Of a DNA stretch of 64,000 nt, positions 36,125-46,900 are shown piece after piece. A program made the position numbers and the translations under genes. The notes beneath the pieces were generated by a model, which was not told where the DNA came from, searched no databases, and was given only the letters and a program-made list of their open reading frames with translations. Numbering within the stretch: the stretch's first letter is position 1; every line of letters begins with the position of its first letter. Origin of the DNA: Microcoleus vaginatus WJT46-NPBG5 (GTDB lineage Bacteria > Cyanobacteriota > Cyanobacteriia > Cyanobacteriales > Oscillatoriaceae); the NCBI GenBank assembly GCA_019359355.1, contig JAHHHM010000023.1:53611-117610 (forward strand), in the 5' to 3' direction.

Positions 36125-36515
36125 ATTTGCTCAAGTTTCTTTCAGGGTGATCTATGGCAATTATTTTAAGCGGCAAATGCGTGTTTAGTTGAAACCGGCT
36201 TTCAAAAAAGTTTAAAGAAAGTTAAAGCTTGAGGATTTAATACCGGCTCTTTCTTCTCTCATGTTTAACTCAGGTAAGTCCCTGTCTAGCGCACTGCCGG
36301 CTTTGCCGTACTCTAACCCAAGTCACCTTTGAGCTACAACATTGTAAATCTTTGACTTTGCCCTGTGTCAGATGAAGCTTTAAAGTTTTAATAAATCTTA
36401 TAAAAATTGGCAAATTTATCATGTTTAATTGAGGTAAGACGCTGAGAGCGTATTACCAGAGCGCCTGAACCCAGGTAAGCAAATTCGCTGCCGGTGTAAA
36501 ACTAAAGGAGAAGAA
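36125..36515. other. Divergent promoter region with a weak direct repeat
   Basis: This gap separates a minus-strand secreted protein from a plus-strand LprI-like gene. CATGTTTAA-(Y-rich)-AGGTAAG occurs twice (about 36260 and 36420, 160 bases apart). No gene was found. Confidence 0.4.
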
Positions 36516-37043
36516 ATGCTTAAGAATATCTCAAAACTTGATAGCCATCGGATAACTGTAGTCAGAAAACAGATAATTTCCGTTATTCTAATCGCCATAG
36601 GGCTTTTATCAGTCCTCTCTACTCCCAGCCTAGCGGCACCGGAAAACATCGATTGCGCTAAACCCACATCGGAAGTCGAACTCAAATATTGCGCCGGCTT
36701 GTCTTATGAAGCCGCAGACAAACGTTTAAATGAGATTTATCAGCAAGTCATTTTAACCTTAAGCCCCGATAAAAAAAATCAACTCGTTGAGATTCAGCAA
36801 ACTTGGATTAAATTGCGAGACGGCACCTGCAACTTTGAAACTTATCTTTACCGAACCTCAACAGGATATGGAAATGCACTCCTCCAATGCCTTGAACGAC
36901 TAACAAGACGACGCACTGCTACTTTAGAAGAGTATCTATCTTTTCGAGGCGGCACAAATCTCCCGAAAACTTTAAACCTTTTGACAAAAAGGGAAAATAT
37001 TAAAAAGCAACAAACTTTATTCAACGAGTCAAAAGGCTCGTGA
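36516..37043 (+). CDS. LprI-like secreted protein (DUF1311), copy 1
   Basis: The 175-residue protein has a signal sequence (about residues 16-40, ending TPSLAAPE) and a DUF1311/LprI domain: CAKPTSEVELKYCAGLSYEAADKRLNEIYQQVI, then WIKLRDGTCNFET and a late LLQCLERLTRRRTATLEEYL. The cysteines match the family disulfides. LprI of Mycobacterium is a lysozyme inhibitor, but most members are untested. AGGAGAAG lies a few bases before the ATG. A longer paralogue starts 74 bases downstream, so this is a tandem duplication. Confidence 0.85.
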   Translation: MLKNISKLDSHRITVVRKQIISVILIAIGLLSVLSTPSLAAPENIDCAKPTSEVELKYCAGLSYEAADKRLNEIYQQVILTLSPDKKNQLVEIQQTWIKLRDGTCNFETYLYRTSTGYGNALLQCLERLTRRRTATLEEYLSFRGGTNLPKTLNLLTKRENIKKQQTLFNESKGS

Positions 37044-37117
37044 GATGCTGTCAATTTGACAGTTAACGAAAAGGTGATGCTCGAAAATTATCGTGCTCTT
37101 AAACACTAGACAAAATC

Positions 37118-37984
37118 ATGCTTAGAAAATTCAGAACTTCCGCCATTTTGGCAATCTTTGCACTCTTATCATTCTTAGCAAGTTTAAGCATTGCGGCATC
37201 AGGAAACATAATTGCCCAAAACATTGATTGCAAGAATGCAACAACTACGCGAGATATGATAACTTGTTCTACTCAGTCTTATCAAGCCGCTGATAAACAG
37301 CTAAATGAGGTGTATCAGCGCGTCCTTCCGGTGGTAAGTGGGGAGCAAAAAGACCGGCTCATAGAGGTGCAGAATACATGGATTAAGTTTCGCGATAGCA
37401 GTTGCGGTTTTGAAATCCCTGCTTCACCAGACGGACGGGAATATCCAATTTATCGCAATGGATGTTTTGAAAAGCTGACAAAAGAACGCACGGAAGACTT
37501 ACAAAAGTATCTGACTCAACTCAATGATTTTGATCCCGCAAAGGCACCCAATAATAATTCTCCAGTTGGAACTCTCCCAGATGGAAATTATCGCTATGTC
37601 ACTGCTCAACTCTCCTCAAAAGTTGTTAGTGATGAAGAATTATTGAAAGCCGGAGGTTTTTACTTTTTATTCCGTAAAAAAGGAAATCAGATTTTTGGTT
37701 ATTACAATCAAATTGACTCAGGAAACACAATTTGCATTGACGGCAAGGTGAATGGAAATACTGTAGCCGGCCAAGCGGTAGAAACTTCTGAGCCACCTTT
37801 TAACACGAAAGAAACAGTGATTAGCACCGGCGAACAATTTGTGAAGTGGGATCTGGCGAGAAATTTAGATGTTCGTCGGGGTCAAAAGGTGGGCAATAAG
37901 ATTCGATATAGAAGCGCTTTGTTGAATCTGAAGAATTTTAATCGCATCAACGCCGGCAGTCAACAACCACCGAGAAGCTGTTAG
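37118..37984 (+). CDS. LprI-like secreted protein (DUF1311) with C-terminal extension, copy 2
   Basis: The 288-residue protein has a signal peptide (about 8-34) and the same DUF1311 domain as the upstream gene: IDCKNATTTRDMITCSTQSYQAADKQLNEVYQRV, then WIKFRDSSCGFE and CFEKLTKERTEDLQKYL. Residues about 145-288 form a second beta-rich domain (LPDGNYRYVTAQLSSKVV, FRKKGNQIFGYYNQIDSGNTICIDGKV), also seen alone in cyanobacterial secreted proteins. The pair probably arose by duplication and then gained or lost the second domain. Periplasmic or outer-surface location is inferred. Confidence 0.83.
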   Translation: MLRKFRTSAILAIFALLSFLASLSIAASGNIIAQNIDCKNATTTRDMITCSTQSYQAADKQLNEVYQRVLPVVSGEQKDRLIEVQNTWIKFRDSSCGFEIPASPDGREYPIYRNGCFEKLTKERTEDLQKYLTQLNDFDPAKAPNNNSPVGTLPDGNYRYVTAQLSSKVVSDEELLKAGGFYFLFRKKGNQIFGYYNQIDSGNTICIDGKVNGNTVAGQAVETSEPPFNTKETVISTGEQFVKWDLARNLDVRRGQKVGNKIRYRSALLNLKNFNRINAGSQQPPRSC

Positions 37985-38073
37985 TAAGTTATGAAGATTG
38001 GAGATTGAAGACGGAATTAGGAGTCGAGGTTGTTCACGATTCTTTTGTTCCGTCTCTCTTTCGCCGGCTCAAA

Positions 38074-39645
38074 TTAAATCTCAAATGATTCGCTTTCGTG
38101 AGCTGTCCATTGTCGCTGAAACCGTTCGGAGATAAACGGACGGACAATAAACTTAGGCGGACTGCCATCCTTAACATCAATTCGTAAAAAAGAATAAGGC
38201 CGGCGCTTTTTGGAACTGTGTCCGTTGCGACCAATAAAAAGCTGGGATTCTGCGACTTTTAGCATATTTTTGCCTTCAGTTTCCCAGAAAGTTTCCATCA
38301 AATCTGGCCCTTCTTCTCGCTGCCGGCGCAGACTATAACCACTGCCACCGCAAACAATCCAATTAAGATGAGAATCCGCATGGCCGGTGTCGGTGGAACG
38401 AAGATATTCCAAGCAGTGAGCGTGACCGTTTAAAATTAAATCCACAAGCGGACGTCCCTGTGCCTGATCTCCAACTACCACAGACACCCCATCCAACACC
38501 CAGCGCAGATGCCGGCGAACCGTTAAAGTTTGCGCCTGCTGCCACTTTGTTGCCTCAGTCACATAGGGGGGATGGTGAAAATAAATCACCCGTCCGCGCA
38601 CTCCTTCAGTATTCCATGATTCGATAAGTTTTTGTTTGAGCCAATCGAGTTGTTCAAAATCGGTAACGGTTGTTGCGTCGGCTGCCAATTGTTTATTAAT
38701 ATCAATCGTTAGCTCTTCAAGTTGCTCTAACTTAGTCCGTAAATCGTCGAGATGTTCTGCTTCATCAGGTACATTACGGTTAAGACGAGACGAAGTTTCG
38801 GCAATTTCAACTTTTTGTCGCTCTAATTCATCTCGGCGCTTTTCTAGCAGTTGGCGGTAAGCATCCCCTTCTTTAGTTGCCGGTAACGGTGGGGGTCCAT
38901 TAAAGGTATTGGAATCAAGAGCAAAAAAGTCAATTCCGCCGTAACGAAACGTATAATAACGGTTGGGTAAACGCGTAAAACGTCCGGGTTCGTAACGCAG
39001 ACATCGCCCGGTTTCAGTTTTAGCAGTGTAATGCCGGTCTAAATGATTCCCCAAATCCCAATCGTTGACGCCTTGAAGGTAATCGAGGAACGCTTTTGCA
39101 TACGCCTTACCTTGCTCTGAACCATGCAAACCCACATCAAGATCCAGCCGAGATTGCAGTAGCCGGCGGATTGGCATCGCAGCGAAGGCCACTAGACCGT
39201 AGAGTAAAGGCAAGTCATAGTAATCGTGATTGCCCAACACCGGCAGAAACGGCAAGTTAAACACCATCTTGTCATAAGTGATGCGCTCAGGATGCTCGCC
39301 GCCGGCCAGAAACTCGCGGTAAGGCTTGATAAAGTTTTCTGGATAATATTCCCTCGATCCCACGAGATAAATTACGTCGCCGGTGTGCAGCACGAAACGG
39401 CAAGCGTCTCGCTGTGCCGCCATTTGTTCTGCAATCTGCCGTTGCGGGTTTTGACTGCCATGCCGGCCTGATCCGCTATCCCCTACAACCAAAAATGAAA
39501 ACTCTGGAGAGTCGTCTTTGCCATCGTCCACAACCATTCGGGTTTGATCGATAGAACGCTCGGCAATCAAGGAGTGCCGCCACCGCACCCGTTCATTCAT
39601 CTTGCGGATTTTCACGGTGATCGGTGGGTCGGACACGAATTGCAT
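38074..39645 (-). CDS. Calcineurin-like metallophosphoesterase
   Basis: The 523-residue protein has all metallophosphoesterase blocks: VVGDSGSG (about 52-59), LHTGDVIY (about 84-91), LGNHDYY (about 135-141), a His in IYFHHPPYV (about 375-383) and NGHAHCLE (about 420-427). A long helical insertion with a coiled-coil look (residues about 280-345, KRRDELERQKVEIAETSSRL, then EHLDDLRTKLEQLEELTID) separates the two halves. There is no signal peptide, so it is likely cytoplasmic. The substrate could be a nucleotide, a phosphoprotein or a phospholipid head group; nothing nearby decides. It is a single transcription unit. Confidence 0.87.
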   Translation of the reverse strand: MQFVSDPPITVKIRKMNERVRWRHSLIAERSIDQTRMVVDDGKDDSPEFSFLVVGDSGSGRHGSQNPQRQIAEQMAAQRDACRFVLHTGDVIYLVGSREYYPENFIKPYREFLAGGEHPERITYDKMVFNLPFLPVLGNHDYYDLPLLYGLVAFAAMPIRRLLQSRLDLDVGLHGSEQGKAYAKAFLDYLQGVNDWDLGNHLDRHYTAKTETGRCLRYEPGRFTRLPNRYYTFRYGGIDFFALDSNTFNGPPPLPATKEGDAYRQLLEKRRDELERQKVEIAETSSRLNRNVPDEAEHLDDLRTKLEQLEELTIDINKQLAADATTVTDFEQLDWLKQKLIESWNTEGVRGRVIYFHHPPYVTEATKWQQAQTLTVRRHLRWVLDGVSVVVGDQAQGRPLVDLILNGHAHCLEYLRSTDTGHADSHLNWIVCGGSGYSLRRQREEGPDLMETFWETEGKNMLKVAESQLFIGRNGHSSKKRRPYSFLRIDVKDGSPPKFIVRPFISERFQRQWTAHESESFEI

Positions 39646-39788
39646 AACTCTTTACTCCCAGATTCCCAACTTCGACAAGCCTTGTATCTTTGTAACCAGA
39701 ATGGATACTAAAGGGCAATTACATTCCATCTTCCCAGATGTGCGTCAAAACTTGTTTTTTGCCTTTTTTATTAATATTCTTTAAAAGT

Positions 39789-39972
39789 CTCGCGCCGCAC
39801 CTTCCCCACGCAGATTGGCTGCTCCTTCTAATCCTCAAACCCGCGTTACCACAACGGCATTGGCATTGCTCCAAAAAAGCCTCGCGCCGCACCCTCTCCA
39901 CGGGGATCGGCTGCGCCTTCTAAGGTTCCATCCGACGTTACCACAATCGCATTGGCATTTCCCCAAACGGGT
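39789..39972. repeat. Diverged 92-bp tandem duplication at the 3' end of ggt
   Basis: Copy A (39789-39880) and copy B (39881-39972) align with about three quarters identity, sharing CTCGCGCCGCACC, GGCTGC-CCTTCTAA and the GTTACCACAA-GCATTGGCATT block. Copy B encodes the ordinary GGT C-terminus. Copy A lies mostly beyond the stop codon and is read in another frame for the last few residues, since 92 is not a multiple of three. Confidence 0.8.
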
Positions 39973-41795
39973 TGCACCTCAATCTGATGACCCCGCCGGC
40001 GCAATTCGTCTAAAGTTGCCGGATCAAACCCCCAAGGTTCCACCCGCAGTTGATCAGGCAACCACTGATGATGCAAACGCGGCGCAGAAACCGCAGCACC
40101 GGCATCCATCTCATAAACCAACACATTCAACACAATTTGCAGCACCGTGGTGATAATGGTACTGCCTCCCGGAGAGCCGGCAGCCATCCGCAATTTGCCA
40201 TTTTCCCTGACAATCACCGGCGTCATGCTGGAAAGTGGCGTTTTCCCCGGTGCGATCGCATTGGCTTCGCTTCCCACCAATCCGAAAAGATTGGGTGTAT
40301 TCGGTGCGATCGCAAAATCATCCATCTCGTTATTCAGCAGAATGCCGGTTGATGCCGCCACGACGCCGGCACCAAAGCGACCATTCACAGTAAAGGTTAA
40401 GCTGACAACATTGCGCTCTGCATCCACCACGGTTAAATGCGTAGTATCTTGAGATTCGCCCTTAGCAAACCGGCTTAGCGTCTCGGCATCAACCGGCTTG
40501 ACTTCCGTTGCCGGTCTGGCTCGTTCCCGCTCGATTTCCTGACGTCGCAGTTTAGCATAGGCAGGGTTAATCAGCGACGCCACCGGCACCTTCACAAAAT
40601 CCGGATCACCCAAATGCTCAGACCGATCTGCATAAGCAATTTTCATGGCTTCCGCCATTAGGTGCAGTGCGTCGGGGTGGTGCCAGCCGAGAGATTTTAA
40701 ATCCGTATCTCCGATAATATTTAAAATTTCCAACAGGTGAACCCCACCCGAAGAAGGCGGCGGCATTGAGCAAATTTCCACTTGTAGCGCCACCCCACAC
40801 AGCGGTTCCCGCCAGATGGGTTTGTAAGCTTTCAGGTCTTCTAGGGTAATTAAACCGCCATTTTTCGCCATATCTGCGGCGATTGCCTGGGCAATACTGC
40901 CGGTGTAAAAACTCTGGGGATCTGCGGCAATATTCCGCAAGGTTTGGGCCAAACTCCACTGGTGCAACCGATCTCCCACGGCATACATCTTCCCATCGCG
41001 GGTGAAAATCTCGCGGGCGGCTGGGTTACTCAGCAGCACATCTTTGCGGACTTCTGCGGAGTTGACGTACTGCCGGCCTACCACAAAGCCTTGATTAGCC
41101 AGACGAATGGCCGGCTGCACCACGGTTGACCAGGGCAATTTCCCATACTGCCGGTGAACTTCATACAAACCGGCAACGGTTCCCGGCACACCTGCTGCTA
41201 GATGTCCGTTGATGCTCGCATTCGGACGCACCTTGCCGGCTGCATCCAGGTACATATCCCGTGTTGCCGCCAGGGGTGCGCGTTCGCGAAAGTCCAACGC
41301 CTTTACATCTTCCGTACCGGCTTGGTGCAGCAGTAAAAACCCACCGCCCCCGATGCCGGCGGAAAATGGCTCAACCACAGAAATTGCAAAAGCCGTTGCC
41401 ACTGCTGCATCCACTGCATTGCCACCGAGTTGCAACATCTCCACACCGCTATCACTTGCCAAAGGATGAGCCGAGACAACCATGCCTTTTTGACTGCGTT
41501 CTGGTTGCACAAATGCTGCCGGTGCCGGTGCCGGTAAAAGCAAGATGGAAACTGCAATCAGGAAGATATCTTTCCACCTGAAATTTTTCCCGGCATCCTG
41601 TATTGTTGTGACATTTTCCTTTGGCCGGCTCACCCGCTTGAAATTAGAATCCCCGACTAACAGCCCCAGTTGGATCAATCCGACTGACGAAAAAAATTTA
41701 TTCCGCCCACCGGCATTTCCAATTCGTGCTTTTAAGCTTTTGCTATTAGCCAGAGAATTCATTTTTGGGTGATTGAGCATTACTGGCGGTTTCAT
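39846..41795 (-). CDS. ggt: Gamma-glutamyltransferase / glutathione hydrolase
   Basis: GGT is a self-cleaving N-terminal-nucleophile enzyme that removes or transfers the gamma-glutamyl group of glutathione in the periplasm. In this 649-residue frame the signal helix is at about 75-94 (DIFLIAVSILLLPAPAPAAF), the core begins at GMVVSAHPLAS, and processing should occur before Thr451 in ESQDTTHLTVVD. Later motifs are SMPPPSSGGVHL (large subunit), NEMDDFA and GKTPLSSMTPVI (small subunit). The 74 residues before the signal helix are unusual, so the real start may be later, for example GTG at 41633. The last residues (GFFGAMPMPLW) come from a 92-base duplication and replace the usual end. Confidence 0.9.
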   Translation of the reverse strand: MKPPVMLNHPKMNSLANSKSLKARIGNAGGRNKFFSSVGLIQLGLLVGDSNFKRVSRPKENVTTIQDAGKNFRWKDIFLIAVSILLLPAPAPAAFVQPERSQKGMVVSAHPLASDSGVEMLQLGGNAVDAAVATAFAISVVEPFSAGIGGGGFLLLHQAGTEDVKALDFRERAPLAATRDMYLDAAGKVRPNASINGHLAAGVPGTVAGLYEVHRQYGKLPWSTVVQPAIRLANQGFVVGRQYVNSAEVRKDVLLSNPAAREIFTRDGKMYAVGDRLHQWSLAQTLRNIAADPQSFYTGSIAQAIAADMAKNGGLITLEDLKAYKPIWREPLCGVALQVEICSMPPPSSGGVHLLEILNIIGDTDLKSLGWHHPDALHLMAEAMKIAYADRSEHLGDPDFVKVPVASLINPAYAKLRRQEIERERARPATEVKPVDAETLSRFAKGESQDTTHLTVVDAERNVVSLTFTVNGRFGAGVVAASTGILLNNEMDDFAIAPNTPNLFGLVGSEANAIAPGKTPLSSMTPVIVRENGKLRMAAGSPGGSTIITTVLQIVLNVLVYEMDAGAAVSAPRLHHQWLPDQLRVEPWGFDPATLDELRRRGHQIEVQPVWGNANAIVVTSDGTLEGAADPRGEGAARGFFGAMPMPLW

Positions 41796-41857
41796 GTTGT
41801 AGAAAATTTACACAAACAAAACGATTGTTTCTTGTCTTCTTTCTAGCCTAATTTTCT

Positions 41858-43273
41858 TTAGTTAGAATAGCCGATACTGCGAAGAAATCCGCGTAAATTT
41901 TCTAAATATTGGGTGCGATCACTGCCGCCATAATTACTCTGCACGTCACTCCAGGCTTGGCGACCTTGACCGAGCAAGAATTGATTGGCGAGATAGGCGG
42001 CTAAAACTGGTCTGACATCCTGACCTTGACTGAGCCGGTCTTCATAATCTTGCAATAATTTATTAGAATTATTTGCAACTAAAGTCGGATATTGACGAGT
42101 AACATCAAACATCTGCCCTTGCCGGTATTGCCAGATTTGAATCGGAGCCGCTGCTTCCTCATAAGTCGATGCAAATTGCAAGCCAAATCGCGGATCTTGA
42201 CTTTCAAATTCTGGGACACCATCCTGATTGAAATCTCTGAGATTGTAGCCGGCATATCCCCACGGTTGTTGCAGATAGGTATACTGCCCAGAGGCAGGAA
42301 GATAGCGATAAATTAAGGAATAAGTACAGCAGCCTTCCCCGCGTGGAAATAAATCAATTAAGAGTTCCGGTTCCGTATCTCCATCTAAATCAACCAATCG
42401 AAATGCTAGAGAAGAACTGACGCCGCTACCAATCGGCAACGGAGTGTCTAGCAATGTTTGGCCGGCTCGTTCAACTCTGACGCTTAGGTTGCTGTATACA
42501 TAATTTTCTTTCTGATAAGTAAGTTGCGCCCGCACTTGTCCGTTGGGAGAGGTTTGAACATTGGTTTGGATGCCTCCAGAACTTGGGGGGGCGACGACAT
42601 ACTGCTGCGCCACCGGCGAAGCTTTTCCCGCACTAGCAAGTGCCTGACAGACAAAGGCTGCGACTTCTGCCCGTGTTGCCGGCTGGTTGGGTTGAAGGAA
42701 GCGGATTTCCGGATAGTTGACAATCAGACCTCTTTCTGTTGCCGCGACAACTGAATTTAGGGCATAATTTGGAATCGATTTCGCATCATCATAAACCAGC
42801 CCTAACTCGCTGACGGCAAAGTTAGTCGGTGCCAAGTTTAATCCATTAGCTAAGGAAACGATTGCTTGAACACGAGTCAGGGGTTCATTGGGTTGGAATA
42901 CGCCACTGGGAAAGCCGTCAAGAAAGCCGGTTTGACGGGCGGTGCGAACTGCGGTGCCGGTGCGGGTACGGGTGGGAACATCAAAAAATGGGACATCGTT
43001 GCCGACTGCCGGTGCACTAAAAAATGCTTGAGCAACAATTGTGGCAAATTCGCCCCGCGACATAAGGGCATTCGGACGGAATGTGCCATCGAGATAGCCG
43101 GTGACAACGCCTTGCTGTGCCAATCGTTCAATGCACAATTGTGCCCAATGCCCCTGCACATCTTCAAAGGTTGTGCGGGCTAAGGCTGGGGTGTGAATTG
43201 CCAAGGGAGCGAGGCTGCCGGTTGTCAGTCCCAAGGCTGCAAGGAATGCCGAGCCTGTTTGCCATTTGCCCAT
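41858..43273 (-). CDS. SLH-domain surface protein with C-terminal VCBS/FG-GAP-like region
   Basis: The 471-residue protein starts at MGKWQTGSAFLAALG; GAGGTGGT lies just upstream, so the longer frame from 43333 is not used. A signal peptide (1-32) is followed by three SLH repeats (about 35-88, 95-150, 158-215), each with an FxDV-HWA or equivalent and a GxFRPNxPLTR motif. These bind cell-wall polymers. Residues about 235-400 carry two DLDGD/DFNQDG calcium-loop-like motifs (LVDLDGDTEPELLI, LRDFNQDGVPEFES) as in integrin-type or dockerin-like repeats. A surface or periplasmic role is expected. It lacks the porin barrel (OprB) found with SLH in many cyanobacterial outer-membrane proteins. Confidence 0.85.
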   Translation of the reverse strand: MGKWQTGSAFLAALGLTTGSLAPLAIHTPALARTTFEDVQGHWAQLCIERLAQQGVVTGYLDGTFRPNALMSRGEFATIVAQAFFSAPAVGNDVPFFDVPTRTRTGTAVRTARQTGFLDGFPSGVFQPNEPLTRVQAIVSLANGLNLAPTNFAVSELGLVYDDAKSIPNYALNSVVAATERGLIVNYPEIRFLQPNQPATRAEVAAFVCQALASAGKASPVAQQYVVAPPSSGGIQTNVQTSPNGQVRAQLTYQKENYVYSNLSVRVERAGQTLLDTPLPIGSGVSSSLAFRLVDLDGDTEPELLIDLFPRGEGCCTYSLIYRYLPASGQYTYLQQPWGYAGYNLRDFNQDGVPEFESQDPRFGLQFASTYEEAAAPIQIWQYRQGQMFDVTRQYPTLVANNSNKLLQDYEDRLSQGQDVRPVLAAYLANQFLLGQGRQAWSDVQSNYGGSDRTQYLENLRGFLRSIGYSN

Positions 43274-43941
43274 TTTTACCACCTCTATAAAATTACACGC
43301 TGACCGATAATATTTTTTATGAGAGCAAGCCAAGTTTTTTGGTTGCCAGAACCCAGCCCACTGTCTTTGTTTGGATCTTACCGAATTCTTGAGTGGGTGT
43401 GCCGGCCATCTATCTTACAGTAATGTTGTTTCCTTTGTCTTGAGATAATTTTATAGATTGCTTACAGCGAGTAGTCAACTACCCAAAACAAGCCGGTTTC
43501 AGGATTAACATATCGGCAGTTGTCCAAACCAGTCCCCCCAATCACTTGTTGCTCATAAATGTGTCTAACAAAGCACTTTTTTATTGGAGTATTTATGCTA
43601 AATTTTACGGCATCCTATGTTGCAGCAATGGCCCATGCGCCAGATGTCAAATTCTTCAATAAAAAAATGAAAAAATACAGTTATTCCACCTATTTATAGA
43701 AGCCTTTACTTTTAGCTTTCAGTATAAACACTCGCTTTGTCAGCAAAAACCAGCTACTGATTGATTTTGCTCAGTAATTCAACCATTATAAAAGAATAGG
43801 AACTATTATAAAAAATTAAAATAAATAGGAATTATTAAATTATTTTTACATTATCTTTTATTTTCTAATGAGCTGGGCTAACCCATATAAGGCTTGTGCA
43901 ACTCCCTTATACTTTTTTTACAGCATACTCGGCTCACACCC
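43274..43941. other. Long AT-rich divergent promoter region
   Basis: These 668 bases separate the SLH gene and the large kinase-cyclase gene. From 43660 to 43880 the DNA is very AT-rich with runs of A and T, suiting promoters. It contains one possible small gene at 43595-43699, listed separately. Nothing else was found. Confidence 0.5.
43595..43699 (+). CDS. Possible small protein of 34 residues
   Basis: ATG at 43595 is preceded by TTGGAG at a suitable distance and opens 34 codons before TAG. The product begins MLNFTASYVAAMAHAPDVKF and ends in a lysine/tyrosine-rich tail (KKMKKYSYSTYL). It has no family I know. It may be a real small protein or chance; support is only the ribosome-binding site and the charged C-terminus. 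Confidence 0.25.
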   Translation: MLNFTASYVAAMAHAPDVKFFNKKMKKYSYSTYL

Positions 43942-46900
43942 ATGTCAACCCAATTTTTAAACCGTTTAGTTGCCCGGTTTCCTAGGCAGATTCCTTTGCA
44001 AGCCGTTCTCATTGTTCCTTTCATCCTGCAAATCTTTGCCGCAGTGGGATTGACCGGCTGGCTGTCGTTTCGCAACGGGCAAAAGGCAGTCAATGAGCTG
44101 ACTGCTCAGTTGCAAACCGCAGCTACAGCCCGCATTGAAGAACGCTTTCGTCCCTACCTAGAAACCCCCCACATTGTCAACCAGATCAACCTGGATGCTA
44201 TCGAGCAGAGTTTATTGCGCCCGCGAGACTTAAGCAGCATCGAGAGCTACTTATTGAAACAGCTCAACTTGTTTCAAGCGGTGGGCTATATTCAATGGGG
44301 CAATGAGTTTGGAGAGTTTCTTGGGGTGGCGCGAGTTCGTGATGATGGCACCCTTAACATTGAAGCCGCCGACGCCTCCACCAAAAATCGCTTGTCTACC
44401 TACACGGTAAATAGCAAAGGCCACCGAGAAAAACTTTTAAGAGATAATGGACCCTACGATCCTCGAAAACGGCCTTGGTATAAATCCGCGATGCAACAAG
44501 GTAAACCGGGCTGGAGTCCAGTTTATCTCGGCTATGGCACAGAGGAAGTTGTAACCGATGCCATTGTTCCTGTCTACGACAAGAATGGCAGGAAGTTAGG
44601 CGTTTTAGGAACGACGTTATTTCTCTCACAAATTGGTGACTTTCTCCGCAACTTAAAAATTAGTCCTTCGGCACAGAGCTTCATCATTGAACGTTCCGGA
44701 TTATTGATTGCTTCTTCCACACTTGATAAACCGTTTGTCATGCGAAGCGGTAAAGCAGAACGGGTGAAAGCGACGGAAAGCAAAGATATTTTAATTCGCT
44801 CCACCGCAGAGTATTTAATCAAACACTTTGGCAACCTTAACGAAATTAATAGTAGCCAGTCTCTGACCTTCCAGCTAGAGAACCAGCAGGAATTTCTTCA
44901 GATAACTCCGTTGCGTGACAATCGAGGTCTGGATTGGTTGATTGTTGTCGTCGTTCCAGAAGCAGACTTCATGGAACAGATAAACCAGAATACCCGCACC
45001 ACAATGATGCTGTGTATTGTTGCCTTATGCGTCGCCACCGGCATTGGCATCCTCACAGCCGGCTGGATTAGCCGGCCGGTTCTAAAATTAAACCAAGCCT
45101 CACAAGCCATTGCCAAAGGCGAATTTGCTCGCCTGATTGTAGTGAAAGTGAAGGGGATTAGCGAACTAAAAACCCTAGCGCAATCCTTCACCGACATGGC
45201 TGGACAATTGAAAGCATCCTTTGTCAAATTAGAAGCACAAAACGAAGAATTAAAGCACCTCGATCAACTCAAAGACGAATTTTTAGCCAATACATCACAC
45301 GAACTCCGTACACCCCTCAACGGCATTATTGGTATTGCAGAATCCCTAATAGATGGAGCAACCGGCCAATTGCCGGCAGCCACCACAGCCAATCTTAGCT
45401 TAATTGCCTCTAGTGGGCGTCGCCTCTCAAGGTTAATCAACGATATTCTCGACTTTTCCAAACTCAGACATAAGAACTTAGAACTACAACTGAAACCCGT
45501 AGACTTACGAGCCATTGTCCATGTCGTTTTAACCCTCAGTCAACCCTTAATTACCAAGAAAAACTTGCAACTTGTTAACGCGATTCCGGTTGCGCTTCCC
45601 CCCGTCGAAGCTGACGAAGATCGTCTACAACAAATTCTCCATAACCTCGTAGGTAATGCCATTAAATTCACCCCCTCTGGAACCATCACCCTTTCAGCCG
45701 GAATAGTCAACACTCAGCCATCAGAGGCAACAGATAACAACCCGCTAACGACTGACAATGGACAAATAGCGATTACTATTTCCGACACAGGAATCGGCAT
45801 TCCAGAAGATAAATTTGAAAGCATCTTTGAATCCTTTGAACAAGCCGAAGGTTCTAGTGCTAGAGAATATGGGGGCACAGGACTCGGACTTGCCATTACG
45901 AAAAAGTTAGTAGAATTGCACGGAGGTGAAATTAGCGTTAAATCTCAACTGGGAGAAGGTTCGCAATTTACCTTTACCTTACCGATTTCCCAAGGTCAAG
46001 TGGAATCTACGCAGCCGATTGCTGCTATTTCTGAGAGCAGTTCTTTAGAGTTAGCGCTTCCTTTAACCCTGCAAGATTCTGAAGCCCCACTGAATGAAAA
46101 ACAATTTAAAGTCTTGATTGTCGATGACGAACCCATTAATCGCCAGGTACTTGTCAACCATCTGTGCTTGTACGATTATATGCTCACACAAGCGAGTAAC
46201 GGACAAGAAGTTCTCAAGATCCTTGAAGAAGGTTTTATTCCCGACCTCATCTTACTAGACGTGATGATGCCGAAGATGACGGGTTATGAAGTGTGCCAAC
46301 AAATTCGAGAACGTTTTCCGGCACACGAACTGCCAATTGTTATGCTAACGGCAAAAAATCAAGTCGCAGATATTGTGGAAGGATTTGAATCGGGAGCCAA
46401 TGATTATTTGTGTAAGCCGATTCAAAAACAAGAAATGCTGGCTCGCATTAAAACCCATCTTTATCTCGCTAAACTGGCTTCTGCTTACGGACGATTCGTC
46501 CCCCGAAACTTTCTCAAATTTTTAGATAAAGAAAGCATTATCGAGGTTAACCTTGGGGATCAAGTCCAGCAAGAAATGACCGTGATGTTTTCTGATATTC
46601 GTTCCTTTACAGCGCTCTCTGAGTCCATGACAACTCAGGAAAATTTTAATTTCCTCAACTCTTATTTAAGCCGAGTAAGTCCCCTAATTCGCCACCATAA
46701 AGGATTTATTGATAAATATATCGGCGATGCGATTATGGCGTTATTTCCTGAGTCTGCTTCGGACGCTGTCTTAGCCGCCTTAGCCATGCAAAAAGAAGTG
46801 ATTCTTTATAACCAATATCGCCAGAAAGTTGGTTACGCTCCAATTGAGATCGGGATTGGTTTGCATACCGGAACCTTAATGCTGGGAACGGTTGGTGAAA

